DNA of 64,000 nucleotides from positions 62,001-126,000 of the forward strand of contig CALUYO010000004.1 of the NCBI GenBank assembly GCA_944325005.1, in the 5' to 3' direction. The notes beneath the pieces were generated by a model that ran no database searches, had not been told where the DNA came from, and worked only from the letters and a program-made list of their open reading frames with translations. A program made the position numbers and the translations under genes. The stretch comes from Candidatus Gastranaerophilales bacterium. Lineage in GTDB: Bacteria > Cyanobacteriota > Vampirovibrionia > Gastranaerophilales > Gastranaerophilaceae. Below, piece after piece: positions 1 to 9,471 of the stretch (positions are counted from its first letter, which is position 1; each line of letters begins with the position of its first letter).

Positions 1-102
1 TGTTTCCGGTTTAGTAACTTCGCCGTAAGACCATTTGAGTATTCTTTCCGGTGAAGCGATACTAATTCGTATATAGTCAAAATAATCTATGCTTGTTGAC
101 AT
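1..102 (-). CDS. rpoC: DNA-directed RNA polymerase subunit beta' (5' end only)
   Basis: Only the first 34 codons lie in the window; the gene runs off the left edge. The reading frame contains the conserved beta' start [19 protein letters not shown], which in known RpoC begins the clamp region. An AGGAG ribosome binding site lies six bases upstream of the ATG. It follows rpoB on the same strand after about 130 bases, the usual rpoB-rpoC order, so it should be co-transcribed with rpoB. Confidence 0.95.
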   Translation of the reverse strand, partial: MSTSIDYFDYIRISIASPERILKWSYGEVTKPET

Positions 103-135
103 TTATATCTCCTTTATAAATCTTGAGGATTGGAG

Positions 136-221
136 GGTAGGAGGATAAGAAGTTTAGCTGTTTTTGGTGCTTCGCACAAATAATCTTTATTATAAATAGC
201 TTACCTTCTTACCTTCCTATC
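136..221 (-). promoter_or_regulatory. rpoB-rpoC intercistronic hairpin
   Basis: In the mRNA sense the purine-rich arm (plus-strand 205-221) can pair with the pyrimidine-rich arm (136-152): 14 Watson-Crick pairs, one G-U and two A-C mismatches over 17 positions. A smaller GTGC-GAA-GCAC hairpin sits inside the loop. The purine arm also carries short direct repeats of a GGTAAGAAG-like unit between 201 and 234. The structure lies between the rpoB stop and the rpoC ribosome binding site, so it may act in mRNA processing or in tuning the beta/beta' ratio. No U-run follows, so it does not look like a terminator. Confidence 0.55.
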
Positions 222-234
222 TTCTTACCTTCTA

Positions 235-3200
235 TTATATATCTCCGAATGTAGTCGGTGTTTCAAAGAAATTGATATTTAATAACTCTGAATCCATGTC
301 TGAAAGGACTCTTCTTGGAGCTGATTTTCTCAAATCATCCATATCAGTCATTAAGTCAACTTCTGCACCGTCTTTTTTCGCTACCGTAATATCCAAACCG
401 ATACTTTGTAATTCTCTTACAAGTACCTTAAATGATTCAGGAATACCCGGTCTTGGAATATTGTCGCCTTTAACGATTGCTTCATATGCTCTGTTTCTTC
501 CGTTAACATCATCTGATTTGATTGTTAACATTTCTTGCAGAGTATAAGCTGCACCGTAAGCTTCCAATGCCCAAACTTCCATCTCACCGAATCTTTGACC
601 GCCAAATTGAGCTTTACCACCCAATGGCTGTTGTGTAACAAGTGAGTAAGGACCTGTAGAACGTGCGTGAATTTTGTCGTCTACAAGGTGGACAAGTTTA
701 AGTATGTAAGAAAGACCGACAGCAACAGGTTCATCAAACGGTTCCCCTGTTCTTCCATCGATAAGTCTTACTTTACCGTCTTCGTTAACCCAATCGCAGC
801 CTGATTCTTTTATACCTTTAAGCAATTCTGCTTTAGTTGCGATTTCTGATTGGTTATCGCCGTATCTTTCGTCGAAAGACGGAGTTTCATAGTAGTTACC
901 TGTTAAGTATGCTGCCAAACCTAATAATAATTCGTAAGTTTGACCAACGTTCATACGAGAAGGTACACCAAGCGGATTCAATACGATATCAACAGGTGTT
1001 CCATCAGGAAGGAACGGCATATCTTCTTTAGGTAATATTCTTGATACGATACCTTTGTTACCATGTCTTCCTGAAAGTTTGTCACCTACTGATACTTTAC
1101 GTTTTTGAGCAATATAAACTCTGATTACGGTATTTGCACCCGGCGGTAATTCGTCGCCTTTTTCTCTGTCGAATACTTTAACGTCGAGTACACGTCCGCC
1201 TTCGCCGTGAGGAACTCTTAATGAGTTATCTTTAACATCTCTTGCTTTTTCTGCAAAGATTGCTCTTAAAAGTTTTTCTTCCGGCGGATGTTCAGATTCG
1301 CCTTTCGGTGTAACTTTACCTACTAATATATCGTCAGCATAAACTCTAGCACCGATACGAACAATACCGCGTTCATCCAGATGTCTTAAAGCGTCTTCTG
1401 AAACATTCGGAATTTCACGGGTAATTTCTTCAGGTCCGAGTTTAGTCTGGCGGGCATCTATTTCTAATTTTTCAATGTGAACTGAAGTGAAGATGTCATC
1501 GTGTACGCATCTTTCAGATAAAAGGATAGCATCTTCGTAGTTGTAACCTTCCCAAGGCATATACGCAACAATTACGTTTTTACCTAATGAAAGTTCCCCG
1601 CAGTTTGTAGAAGCACCGTCAGCGATTACGTCGCCTTCTTTAACCTTGTCGCCTTCGTGAACTAAAGGTTTCTGGTTAATACAAGTATCCTGGTTGCTTC
1701 TCACATATTTCATTAATGTATATACATGCGGTTTGTTGTGAATATCGCGGATGATAATTTCTTCACCTACAACTCTTTCAACAACACCGTCGCAGTCAGC
1801 GATTACAACCATACCTGAATCTCTTGCTGCTCTTTTTTCCATACCTGTACCAACAACCGGTCTTTGAGTAATCAAAAGAGGAACTGATTGACGCTGCATG
1901 TTTGAACCCATCAAAGCACGGTTAGCGTCATCGTGTTCAATGAATGGAATTAAAGATGTCGCAACAGAGATAATCTGAATTGGTGATACACCTACAAAGT
2001 CAACTTTGCTTGACTGATCCATTGTAAATTCTGATCTGTAACGTACAGGTACATATTCATCTTTAAATGTTTTATCAGGATTTAACTGAACGTCAGCAGG
2101 TGCACATCTGAATTCTTCATCTTCGTCAGCTGTCATATAAACAACTTCATCAGTTACTTTTCCGTCTTTAACAACAAAGAACGGAGCTTCAATGAAACCA
2201 TAATCATTAACTTTTGCGTGTGTAGCTAATGAACCGATAAGACCTGCGTTAGGACCTTCAGGAGTTTCAATCGGGCAGATACGTCCATAGTGTGAAGGAT
2301 GGATATCGCGAACTGCGAAACCTGCACGTTCTCTCATCAAACCGCCAGGTCCTAAAGCTGAAATACGTCTTTTGTGAGTTAATTCAGCTAACGGGTTAAT
2401 CTGGTCCATAAATTGTGATAATTGTGATGAACCAAAGAATTCTTTTAATGAAGCAACTAACGGTTTAGTGTTCAATAAGTTCAACGGGGTTAATGTTTCA
2501 GAATCCTGTAAAGTCATTCTTTCTTTAACGATTCTTTCAATTCTTGAAAGACCGACTCTGAACTGGTTTTGCAACAATTCACCAACTGAACGTATTCTTC
2601 TGTTTCCTAAGTGGTCGATATCATCAACTGTTCCTTCATCATAAGTTAAGTTAATTAAGTATTCAATTGATGCAACGATATCCTGAACAGTTAATGTTCT
2701 CTGGTTTTTAGGAATGTTCAAATTTAATTTTTTATTTAATTTATAACGGCCTACACGTCCGATATCGTATTTCTTTTCATCAAAGAAACGAGCTTCCAAT
2801 ATAGAACGTCCGCCTGCAGCAGATGCAGGATCGCCGGGTCTTAATTTTTTATAAACTTCAATTAAAGCATCATCAGTTGTTTCTGTAGTATCTTTATCCA
2901 GAGTTTTCTTTAAGAATTCAAAGTGAGTGAATAAAGTTTCCATTTCAGAAACAGTAATACCCATAGCTTTCAATAAAGTTGTAGCTAAGATTTTTCTATT
3001 TTTGTCGATTTTAACGTAAATTAAGTCGTTAGAATCTGTTTCAATTTTTAACCATGCACCGCGGTTAGGAATCATAGTTGCGTTGTATAAACGTTTTCCG
3101 GCAGGTGATACTTCGCGTTTGAAGTAAACGCCGGGAGAACGGACAATTTGAGAAACGATAACACGTTCTGCACCGTTAACGATGAAAGTACCTTTGTCAG

Positions 3201-3552
3201 TCATTGTCGGGATGTCACCGATATAAACTTCCTGTTCTTTGATTTCACCGCTGTCACGGTTAACAAGTCTTACCATTACGCGTAATTGTTTTGCGTAAGT
3301 AGCGTCATGTATTCTTGCTTCTTCAATTGTATACTTTGCATTGTCGAAAGTATAGTTCGGTAAAAAGTGTAATTCTAATCTGCCTGTATAGTCTTTAATA
3401 GGAGAGAAAGAAAGTAATTCTTCCTTTAATCCTTCTTTTAAAAACCATTCAAACGATTTTTTCTGCACTTCAATAAGGTCCGGTAAATCATCCAAACGAG
3501 TATGTGGGATACCCATTGGAGTTACTCTTTCTGCATATTTTGTGTTAGACAT
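235..3552 (-). CDS. rpoB: DNA-directed RNA polymerase subunit beta
   Basis: The 1105-residue protein is a full-length compact RpoB of the cyanobacterial/Gram-positive size class, without the large lineage inserts of the E. coli protein. Visible landmarks are the rifampicin pocket [20 protein letters not shown] followed by [10 protein letters not shown], the [19 protein letters not shown] block, KVTPKGE, and the C-terminal [24 protein letters not shown] segment that contacts beta'. The usual rifampicin-contact Asp, His and Ser are present, so nothing in the pocket suggests target-site resistance. It forms the catalytic core with the adjacent rpoC product. The start is set by a GAGGTGAATTA stretch just before the ATG. 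Confidence 0.98.
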   Translation of the reverse strand: MSNTKYAERVTPMGIPHTRLDDLPDLIEVQKKSFEWFLKEGLKEELLSFSPIKDYTGRLELHFLPNYTFDNAKYTIEEARIHDATYAKQLRVMVRLVNRDSGEIKEQEVYIGDIPTMTDKGTFIVNGAERVIVSQIVRSPGVYFKREVSPAGKRLYNATMIPNRGAWLKIETDSNDLIYVKIDKNRKILATTLLKAMGITVSEMETLFTHFEFLKKTLDKDTTETTDDALIEVYKKLRPGDPASAAGGRSILEARFFDEKKYDIGRVGRYKLNKKLNLNIPKNQRTLTVQDIVASIEYLINLTYDEGTVDDIDHLGNRRIRSVGELLQNQFRVGLSRIERIVKERMTLQDSETLTPLNLLNTKPLVASLKEFFGSSQLSQFMDQINPLAELTHKRRISALGPGGLMRERAGFAVRDIHPSHYGRICPIETPEGPNAGLIGSLATHAKVNDYGFIEAPFFVVKDGKVTDEVVYMTADEDEEFRCAPADVQLNPDKTFKDEYVPVRYRSEFTMDQSSKVDFVGVSPIQIISVATSLIPFIEHDDANRALMGSNMQRQSVPLLITQRPVVGTGMEKRAARDSGMVVIADCDGVVERVVGEEIIIRDIHNKPHVYTLMKYVRSNQDTCINQKPLVHEGDKVKEGDVIADGASTNCGELSLGKNVIVAYMPWEGYNYEDAILLSERCVHDDIFTSVHIEKLEIDARQTKLGPEEITREIPNVSEDALRHLDERGIVRIGARVYADDILVGKVTPKGESEHPPEEKLLRAIFAEKARDVKDNSLRVPHGEGGRVLDVKVFDREKGDELPPGANTVIRVYIAQKRKVSVGDKLSGRHGNKGIVSRILPKEDMPFLPDGTPVDIVLNPLGVPSRMNVGQTYELLLGLAAYLTGNYYETPSFDERYGDNQSEIATKAELLKGIKESGCDWVNEDGKVRLIDGRTGEPFDEPVAVGLSYILKLVHLVDDKIHARSTGPYSLVTQQPLGGKAQFGGQRFGEMEVWALEAYGAAYTLQEMLTIKSDDVNGRNRAYEAIVKGDNIPRPGIPESFKVLVRELQSIGLDITVAKKDGAEVDLMTDMDDLRKSAPRRVLSDMDSELLNINFFETPTTFGDI

Positions 3553-3756
3553 TAATTCACCTCGTCTATGTGTACGTACTATATAAAAATTTTTTTAATT
3601 TTTGAATTTATATCATGCCTTGTCAGGCATCTCTAAATGATTATCTAACTTGAGGCTGTAAACCTTTCATTTTACTGAATTTCAGCTTAATGAATTTTGA
3701 TGTTTCAACTTAATTTTAGGCACAGTACACCTAACTTAAATTTAACATGTTACTTA

Positions 3757-3784
3757 ATCATAATACATCAATTTTGAGCGTCAA
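3757..3784 (-). promoter_or_regulatory. Promoter for rpoBC
   Basis: On the minus strand TTGACG (3779-3784) and TATGAT (3757-3762) are separated by 16 bp, close to the sigma-70 consensus. Transcription from here would give a leader of about 200 nt before rpoB, containing a small ATGCCT-loop-AGGCAT hairpin at 3615-3630. rpoB thus has its own promoter and no ribosomal-protein gene sits upstream; the upstream gene is divergent. The rest of the 3553-3944 gap is AT-rich with no other gene visible. Confidence 0.6.
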
Positions 3785-3944
3785 GAAAATATTGGTTAAT
3801 TTAAAAAAATATGTTAAAATTTTGTTACATGCTGTTTAACCCCTTTGCCGACAGGGTGAAAAGCTTGACTATATAATCAATAGAGTGTCAAGACTATACT
3901 TTTTGGCTATTCATTATATTATAGTTAAATAAAAAGGAGTATAT

Positions 3945-4586
3945 ATGAAAAAAATAGTCATTTTATTATGTTTATTAATCCTGGGAAAAGCTGGACTAGC
4001 AGCGGATGTCACACCTGCTAAAGTTATTGAAAATGTTCCATCTGAAATTGTTTTAACAGGAAATCTTGTTTTTGACTGGCTCGATATTTCGCAGGTCGAA
4101 AGAGATGCTGTTATTGAAAAATATAAAAATGAGCTTTTTGATGAAAATACTGTTTTTAAATACAAGAAAAAAGTGTTCAGAGAGGAATATAAAGACTATT
4201 TGAAAGATAAAGATTTCAAAAGACATTATATGCTTGTGCGAAACGGTGTTAAAGAAACAGATACGGAAAACCTTTGCGGCTTTTACTATAAAGATAATTT
4301 GTTGATAAGTTATGCAATTCAATATAAAAATGATTTAAGGACCGTTTATTATTATGATGCTATGGGGAAACTCAAATATGTAGATAAGTTTTCTGAAAAC
4401 TATCCTAATTTCCCGTATATGTCAAAACAATACAGGGCAAACGGCAGTTTAGTCAGCGCAATATATTTTATATCGCATGATATGCAGTATATGTACGAAG
4501 CGGATAAAGAATTTAAAGGTGCTTGGTACAAGGATAAAATGTATGACAGACATGCAAAACAGACTTTGACACGTACAAACTGGTAA
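3945..4586 (+). CDS. Secreted protein of unknown function
   Basis: I do not recognise the family. Residues 1-19 form a clear signal peptide (KK, a hydrophobic ILLCLLILG core, and a likely cleavage after GLAA), so the 190-residue mature protein should be periplasmic or outer-membrane associated. The mature part is rich in Lys, Tyr and Asp, with segments such as YYYDAMGKLKYVDKF and KQYRANGSLVSAIYF, which resemble short beta-hairpin repeats of the MORN/YD type. An AAGGAG site lies 6-7 bases before the ATG. It is monocistronic and diverges from rpoB. Confidence 0.75.
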   Translation: MKKIVILLCLLILGKAGLAADVTPAKVIENVPSEIVLTGNLVFDWLDISQVERDAVIEKYKNELFDENTVFKYKKKVFREEYKDYLKDKDFKRHYMLVRNGVKETDTENLCGFYYKDNLLISYAIQYKNDLRTVYYYDAMGKLKYVDKFSENYPNFPYMSKQYRANGSLVSAIYFISHDMQYMYEADKEFKGAWYKDKMYDRHAKQTLTRTNW

Positions 4587-4613
4587 AAACTAGATTTTTG
4601 TTGATTTGTACGT

Positions 4614-5315
4614 TTATTTAGGAAGTGTTTTAAAATAGTCAGCTTCACTTAATGCCTTGTAGGTACATCCTGCTCCGTTCATTGAATTTGTAGATGTCTT
4701 TGCGCAATATGCTTCGCCCTGGAAATTTGTTCCTTCAGCTCCCATAGGCAATAATTGACCTTTGTCGGAAATATAAAACATAAATAAATCCTGTCCAAGT
4801 CTGTTAGGTCTTTTATTAAACCCGTTTACATCAATTGAAATATATAACAAATCGGTTTGAGCAGAGTTTTGAATAAGAATTAAACTTCCGTCTGCCAAAA
4901 CGAATTGGCCTTCATCAAATAAACTGTTGTCAATACTACTTGTGCCGTTATAATTTTTGTAATATGTAGAATTTTCAGAATTGCCGCTGCCATAATTTTT
5001 TATACAGGCTTTGTCAGCATCAGAGTGACCGTATCCGCAGTCTTTTACAACATTCATATATTTCATTAAGAGCGGTTTTAACTCCTCGTTTGGGATATTT
5101 CCCGCTGCAATTTTGTCACCATATTCCGCCTGATACATATTTAAAGCCTGTTCTATAACAGAGGCCCCTTTTTTTAGTCCGCTTTCCAACTGCTTATTTT
5201 GTGTATTTGAGATTACTGCAGGAAGTGTTAATGCCGCAACTACTCCGATAATTCCAAGAGTTATCAGCACTTCTGCGAGTGTGAATGCAAATTTTGATAA
5301 ATTTGTAGGTTTCAT
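4614..5315 (-). CDS. Prepilin-type pseudopilin (no homopolymer tract)
   Basis: The 233-residue protein has a short basic leader followed by [26 protein letters not shown], a class III signal with Glu at +5 followed by a membrane helix. Prepilin peptidase would cut before the Phe, although the -1 residue is Ala rather than the usual Gly. The globular part carries DVNGFNKRPNRLGQDLF, the D-x-N-G...P-N...G-x-D-x-F loop shared with the other prepilins in this window, and several cysteines. It is one of five prepilins here but the only one without a poly-G/C run after the start codon. AAGGA lies upstream of the ATG. It diverges from an XRE regulator with overlapping promoter elements. It could be a minor pilin or a type II-like pseudopilin. 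Confidence 0.85.
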   Translation of the reverse strand: MKPTNLSKFAFTLAEVLITLGIIGVVAALTLPAVISNTQNKQLESGLKKGASVIEQALNMYQAEYGDKIAAGNIPNEELKPLLMKYMNVVKDCGYGHSDADKACIKNYGSGNSENSTYYKNYNGTSSIDNSLFDEGQFVLADGSLILIQNSAQTDLLYISIDVNGFNKRPNRLGQDLFMFYISDKGQLLPMGAEGTNFQGEAYCAKTSTNSMNGAGCTYKALSEADYFKTLPK

Positions 5316-5345
5316 ATAATTCCTTTTTAGACTAATATATTATTC

Positions 5346-5396
5346 ATTTTATCAAAATATTAGGTAGATTGTCAATATATTAGTTATTAATATTAA
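5346..5396. promoter_or_regulatory. Overlapping divergent promoters, prepilin / XRE regulator
   Basis: Minus strand: TTGACA (5370-5375), 18 bp, TAAAAT (5346-5351), driving the prepilin. Plus strand: TTGTCA (5369-5374), 16 bp, TATTAA (5391-5396), driving the regulator. The two -35 elements fall on the same bases, so one bound protein could affect both genes. AT-rich imperfect palindromes (TATTAGTTATTAATATTAAT-like) sit over the plus-strand promoter and are candidate operator sequence. Confidence 0.5.
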
Positions 5397-5399
5397 TGT

Positions 5400-5624
5400 A
5401 TGGCATTAAATAAAGATACTGTTTCAAAACTTGGTCACAAGATCCAAATAGAGCGAAAAAAAAGAAAGCTATCTCAGGAAAAACTTGCAGAGCTTGCGGA
5501 TTTAAATCGAAATTTTATTGGAATGGTGGAACGCGGGGAAACTAATATTACGATAAAAAATCTTGAAAATATTGCAAATGCTTTTGAGATGAAAATTGAG
5601 GATTTATTAATATTTACAATATAA
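5400..5624 (+). CDS. XRE-family helix-turn-helix regulator
   Basis: This is a 74-residue single-domain HTH_3 protein. The segment KRKLSQEKLAELADLNRNFIGMVERGETNITIKNLENIANAF spans the helix-turn-helix and fits the size and layout of restriction-modification controller (C) proteins and other small XRE repressors. There is no methylase or nuclease gene nearby, so a restriction role is unlikely. No Shine-Dalgarno sequence precedes the ATG, and the -10-like TATTAA ends only four bases before it, so the transcript may be leaderless. It diverges from the prepilin and shares its promoter region, which suggests auto- and cross-regulation (inference). Confidence 0.85.
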   Translation: MALNKDTVSKLGHKIQIERKKRKLSQEKLAELADLNRNFIGMVERGETNITIKNLENIANAFEMKIEDLLIFTI

Positions 5625-5809
5625 ATAGGTAATGTATATCAAGTTTTTTACCTTATCTTTTCAGGTATATGGAATAATTTTTTGCAGTACCCGTCCGCGG
5701 TATTATTATGTAACAAATTTGTAACAATTATGGCTGGTTGGGCAATTCTCAACTTTTTCTGATTTTATGTCTGATGTGTGTAATTTATAAAAGCAGAAAG
5801 GAAATTTAT

Positions 5810-6310
5810 ATGAACGTAAGTCCGGTACAAAATAATACCTCTCAATCATTTGGTATGGCTTTTAGATTAAAAGGCGATGGGGCAAAGAAACTTGCCACAT
5901 TCTTAGAAGAAACAAGTCCGGTAACTAATAAACGTGTAATGGAAGATTTAATTGCTCCGATAAATTCTCTTAAAACGGAAGTTGTTTATGATGGTAAAAA
6001 TGTTTTAATTGATGGATGTTCAGTTTCTGAACGTTGTCCGGTTGCAATGCCTAATACAAATAACAGAGATTTACAGTATTTGCTTAATGATGGAGAAGAT
6101 GTGGTTCATATTAAATATAAAGAACCTAAAACTTTCTTATTAGATGTTTACGAACCGTATCCGTTAATGCAAAAATTATTTAATGCAAGAGAAATTGCAA
6201 AAGAGATTGACGCAAGGTCTGCGCAAAAGGCTTATCAAACGCAAATGATAGCGGAAAAAGAAGCTCGCATTGCAGACAAAGCACAACAATTACAAGTATT
6301 GTTCGGCTAA
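5810..6310 (+). CDS. Hypothetical cytosolic protein with N-terminal SFG motif
   Basis: The 166-residue protein has no recognised domain. The start was placed at the ATG preceded by AGAAAGGAAAT rather than at an upstream ATG lacking a binding site. It begins MNVSPVQNNTSQSFGMAF, a polar leader with a short aromatic-Gly motif also seen loosely in other unknown proteins of this window. The middle is mixed alpha/beta and the C-terminus (residues 130-166) is a charged, probably helical Ala/Lys/Glu/Gln-rich stretch. No signal peptide or membrane segment is visible. It is monocistronic and ends at the REPIN-bearing terminator. Confidence 0.65.
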   Translation: MNVSPVQNNTSQSFGMAFRLKGDGAKKLATFLEETSPVTNKRVMEDLIAPINSLKTEVVYDGKNVLIDGCSVSERCPVAMPNTNNRDLQYLLNDGEDVVHIKYKEPKTFLLDVYEPYPLMQKLFNAREIAKEIDARSAQKAYQTQMIAEKEARIADKAQQLQVLFG

Positions 6311-6325
6311 TAAATATTAAACATT

Positions 6326-6423
6326 AAAAAACGGTATAATTTTTTAAAGTCATCCTGAACTTGTTTCAGGATCTGATAGAGATGCTGAACTAAATTCAGC
6401 ATGACAAAATTATACCGTTTTTT
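6326..6423. repeat. REPIN-like palindrome nested in a bidirectional terminator
   Basis: An outer perfect 18-bp inverted repeat (6326-6343 with 6406-6423, AAAAAACGGTATAATTTT-type, ending in T-runs in both directions) fits a terminator serving the convergent genes on each side. In its loop lies a 57-bp element (6349-6405) made of two inverted copies of a 26-base REP-like unit: GTCATCCTGAACTTGTTTCA... and the reverse complement of ...TTCAGCATGAC. The copies match at about 21 of 26 positions, and the stem changes at positions 6 and 22 are compensatory. Each copy folds into its own hairpin (6354-6370 and 6382-6402), giving a three-way junction. Confidence 0.8.
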
Positions 6424-6424
6424 A

Positions 6425-9001
6425 TTAAGGTTTTACTATTGATAGAATATAATTGCTATTAAAATACTTGTTTGCTACTTCTATTATATCTGATTCTGTA
6501 ACGCTGTTAATAAGCTGTTTGTACTCATCATCAAATTCGTAGCCTCTGCCAGAAGCTTCAAACCATCCTATTGTAAGTGCTTTATCGAGATTTGTCTCCT
6601 GACCGATTATGTAGTGGCCGAGAAGTTTATCTTTTGCCTCCTGAAGTTCTTTTGTTCCAACAAATTCTTTTTTAAGTCTGAAAACTTCTTCTAGCATACG
6701 GCTTTGCGCATAATTAAGATTTTCCGGATTAGTTCCGATATAGACAATGAAGGCGCCTTTAAGCAAATTGGGAGAATACTGCGAACCGAGTTGATAAGCA
6801 AGCCCGTCTTTATCTCTTAGATTTTTAAACAGTCGCGAACTCATACCGGAGCCGAGAAGTGAATCAATTACTTCAAGAGTTGCGTAATCTTTTTTATTTA
6901 ATACGCCTGCAGTCTGCCAGCCTATTATAATCCAGTCTGTTTTTAAATCTTTTACAGAGGCTGTAACTTTTTTACCTTCTTTTAGTGAGGGTATTGAATA
7001 CTTAGAGTAATCAAACTTTTCACCTTTTTTACCGTTAAATATTTTTGTAAATTCATTTAAAGTTTTTTCTTTATCAACATTTCCGTTTATAGATATTACG
7101 ACATTTTGCGGGTAGAAAGCTTTGTCATAGTAAGTTTTTATGTCTTCTCGTGTAATTTGCGGTAATGTTTTTTCAAGAATTTTGTTTGAAATTGAGTATG
7201 GTGTATTTTCAAATATATAAGTTTTGTAATTATCAATTGCTAAATTGAGCGGAATGTCTTTGATTTTTTTAATCCCGTTCAGTTTATCGGTTCTAGACTT
7301 TTCAATTTCGTAGTCATCAAGAACTGCATTATTAATAACTTCGTTTAAGATATCAAGAGTTTTATCGTATTCATTTTTTGTAGTGAGCACTGTAATTGAA
7401 AAATTATCAGCGCTTGCTGAAGGAACTACTTTAATCCCGTTGTCCTCTAAAAATTGTGCGAATTCGACAGAGGAATACTTTTTTGTTCCTTTAGTCAATA
7501 CCGATGCTGTTAAATCAGCGGTACCGGGGATGTTTTCTGTGAATTCTCCGCCTTTTGATAAAATGCTTATTGCAACTATATCGTTAACTTTATTTGGTGT
7601 TAATAAAAGGGCTGCACCGTTTGAAAGTTCATATTTTTGAGTATTTTTATTTTCGCTTATTAATTTTGCCGGTTCTGTCTTTGGAGTTACATTAGAAATT
7701 TTAACTTCTTTGCAGTTTTGTGGCAAAACTATTGATACAGCACTTTTATCCTTGCCGAGATATTTGTTTGCGACGCGTTTAACATCGTCTGCTGTTACTT
7801 TTCTTATATTTTCGAGATATGTTTCATAATATTTTATATCATCTGTTGTTACAAAGGTGTATCCTATTTCATTTGCAATATTAGAAATAGATTCTCTTTC
7901 ATAATAAGTATTTCGTTCTATAACATTTTTTGCGAGCTGTAATTGGTCTTGAGTTACTCCGTGTTTCTGGACATTTTTTATCTCATTGAAAATACTGCTT
8001 TCAAGTTTGTCGCATTTGTCCGGAGTAAAATTTGCTGAAATGTAAAATATTCCGTCGTCTTTAAAACCGGTATTAACTGCGCCTATGGAATAAGCCAGTT
8101 GCTTTTGTTCTTTTATTGTTCTGTAAAAAATTGAAGAACGGCCATCGCCTAAAATTGTTGAAAGGATATCCAGAGCATACGAATCTGCATCATCAATTTT
8201 TGTTCCTCTAAAACCTATCAGCATATAGCCGGATTGGGTATCAGCATATGCAATATTTTTTGCCTGTGATGTAAGAATTTTTTCTTTCGGATAATTGTGT
8301 TTTACAGGCTTTTTATATTCTGCGTTAAAATCAAATTTAACTTTTTCTATTGCAGATGCAGTGTCCACATCTCCTACGATTACAGTTACCATATTTGAAG
8401 GGTTATAATATTTATTATAGTAATCAAGTATCTGTTCTCTTTGAATTGTGCTAATAATATCAGCTTTGCCTATAACTTTTCTTTTATAGGGATGGTTTGT
8501 ATAAAGCATATTAACAAGATTATCGTAAACCAGAGTAGTCGGGGAGTTGGCATCCTTCATTATTTCTTCTATTACTACTTTCCGCTCTTTTTCAAGTTCT
8601 TTTCTTGGAATAAGAGGATTAAGAAGCATATCTGAATGCATTTCAAGTGCTAAGTCAAAGTCTTTTGAAGGAATTGTTACGTAATAGTGAGTAAAGTCTT
8701 TACTTGTTGCTGCATTTGTAATTGCACCTTTAGTTTCCAAAATTTTATCAAATTCTCCCGGTGCATGGTTTGTTGAGCCTTTAAAGAATAAGTGCTCTAA
8801 AAAATGCGATACTCCGTTATTTTTATCATTTTCGTTTATTGAACCGGTCTTAATCCAGGTATCAATTGTAACTATCGGGTTTGTTTTTACTTCTTGGATA
8901 ACAACAGTCTGACCGTTGTCGAGTTTATAAACATTAAAATCTCCGGCGATTACCATATTGGCTGTCAGTAAAATAGCCAGTGATATAATAAATTTCTTCA
9001 T
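6425..9001 (-). CDS. Secreted M16-family zinc metalloprotease, two-domain fusion
   Basis: The 858-residue protein contains two M16 (pitrilysin/insulinase-like) modules in tandem. The first carries the inverted zinc motif HFLEH near residue 60 and the downstream acidic segment ELEKERKVVIEEIMKD, so it should be catalytic. The second module (from about residue 450) lacks an HxxEH motif and is the usual non-catalytic partner that closes the clamshell. The start was moved to the Met that begins a signal peptide (KKFIISLAILLTANMVIAG) because AAGGGGAG precedes it. Processing-protease homologues often occur as separate alpha and beta genes; here they are fused. Probable role is turnover of peptides in the periplasm. 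Confidence 0.9.
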   Translation of the reverse strand: MKKFIISLAILLTANMVIAGDFNVYKLDNGQTVVIQEVKTNPIVTIDTWIKTGSINENDKNNGVSHFLEHLFFKGSTNHAPGEFDKILETKGAITNAATSKDFTHYYVTIPSKDFDLALEMHSDMLLNPLIPRKELEKERKVVIEEIMKDANSPTTLVYDNLVNMLYTNHPYKRKVIGKADIISTIQREQILDYYNKYYNPSNMVTVIVGDVDTASAIEKVKFDFNAEYKKPVKHNYPKEKILTSQAKNIAYADTQSGYMLIGFRGTKIDDADSYALDILSTILGDGRSSIFYRTIKEQKQLAYSIGAVNTGFKDDGIFYISANFTPDKCDKLESSIFNEIKNVQKHGVTQDQLQLAKNVIERNTYYERESISNIANEIGYTFVTTDDIKYYETYLENIRKVTADDVKRVANKYLGKDKSAVSIVLPQNCKEVKISNVTPKTEPAKLISENKNTQKYELSNGAALLLTPNKVNDIVAISILSKGGEFTENIPGTADLTASVLTKGTKKYSSVEFAQFLEDNGIKVVPSASADNFSITVLTTKNEYDKTLDILNEVINNAVLDDYEIEKSRTDKLNGIKKIKDIPLNLAIDNYKTYIFENTPYSISNKILEKTLPQITREDIKTYYDKAFYPQNVVISINGNVDKEKTLNEFTKIFNGKKGEKFDYSKYSIPSLKEGKKVTASVKDLKTDWIIIGWQTAGVLNKKDYATLEVIDSLLGSGMSSRLFKNLRDKDGLAYQLGSQYSPNLLKGAFIVYIGTNPENLNYAQSRMLEEVFRLKKEFVGTKELQEAKDKLLGHYIIGQETNLDKALTIGWFEASGRGYEFDDEYKQLINSVTESDIIEVANKYFNSNYILSIVKP

Positions 9002-9074
9002 TTTCTCCCCTTCTCTTAAAATATACACATATATGTTTAATATAATACAATAAATTTTTGAATAGGAAAACAGT

Positions 9075-9347
9075 TTATTTTTTGAACACTTTTTTTATAA
9101 GCGGAAAGCAAAGTGCTAAAGCTCCTGCTCCCAGCGCGTAGAATACAGATTTTGGAGTGTTGTGTCTTTCTATTGCTTCACTGTTTTTCATTGAAGTGTA
9201 TATATCGTGATTAAGTCTGTTGAAATCCTTTGATGCCTGAACGTGCGAGTATAGAACAGGTTTGTTAAAACTGTTCGGAGGTGTTAGAATTCCGACATTC
9301 AAGGGCGGATTTTTCATATTTTGATTTACACTGACACTATTCTCCAT
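9075..9347 (-). CDS. Small membrane-anchored protein, unknown
   Basis: The 90-residue product starts MENSVSVNQNMK; the ATG was chosen over an upstream one because AAAGAAG precedes it and the upstream extension is atypical. The N-terminal half is polar and Asn/Pro-rich (NSFNKPVLYSH). A single hydrophobic segment, VFYALGAGALALCFPLI, lies near the C-terminus, followed by KKVFKK, giving a tail-anchor-like topology. No function can be assigned. It lies between the M16 protease and perR and diverges from perR. Confidence 0.6.
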   Translation of the reverse strand: MENSVSVNQNMKNPPLNVGILTPPNSFNKPVLYSHVQASKDFNRLNHDIYTSMKNSEAIERHNTPKSVFYALGAGALALCFPLIKKVFKK

Positions 9348-9412
9348 ACTTCTTTTAAAACAAAACAGAAAGGAAAATTGCTTAAAATATATATTTATAT
9401 TAAGCAGGCGTG

Positions 9413-9455
9413 TTGACAAAAAATAAAAATATGTATAAAATGAGAATTATTATTA
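9413..9455 (+). promoter_or_regulatory. perR promoter with Fur/PerR-type operator
   Basis: TTGACA (9413-9418), 17 bp, TAAAAT (9436-9441) is an almost perfect sigma-70 promoter. TGAGAATTATTATTA (9441-9455) matches the 7-1-7 Fur-family inverted repeat TGATAATnATTATCA at all but two positions and sits over the transcription start. This predicts autorepression by the product of the next gene and metal/peroxide control of the downstream genes. Confidence 0.75.
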
Positions 9456-9471
9456 CTTTTTATGGAGAATT

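Noticed and set aside
3860-3900. CTTGAC...GTCAAG inverted repeat as an operator for the secreted protein at 3945
   Set aside because: Arms are only six bases with a 17-base gap and do not align with a convincing promoter.
5625-5809. Possible small RNA or tRNA in the gap after the XRE gene
   Set aside because: No cloverleaf or TTCGA-type T-loop, and only a weak TACC-GGTA hairpin is present.
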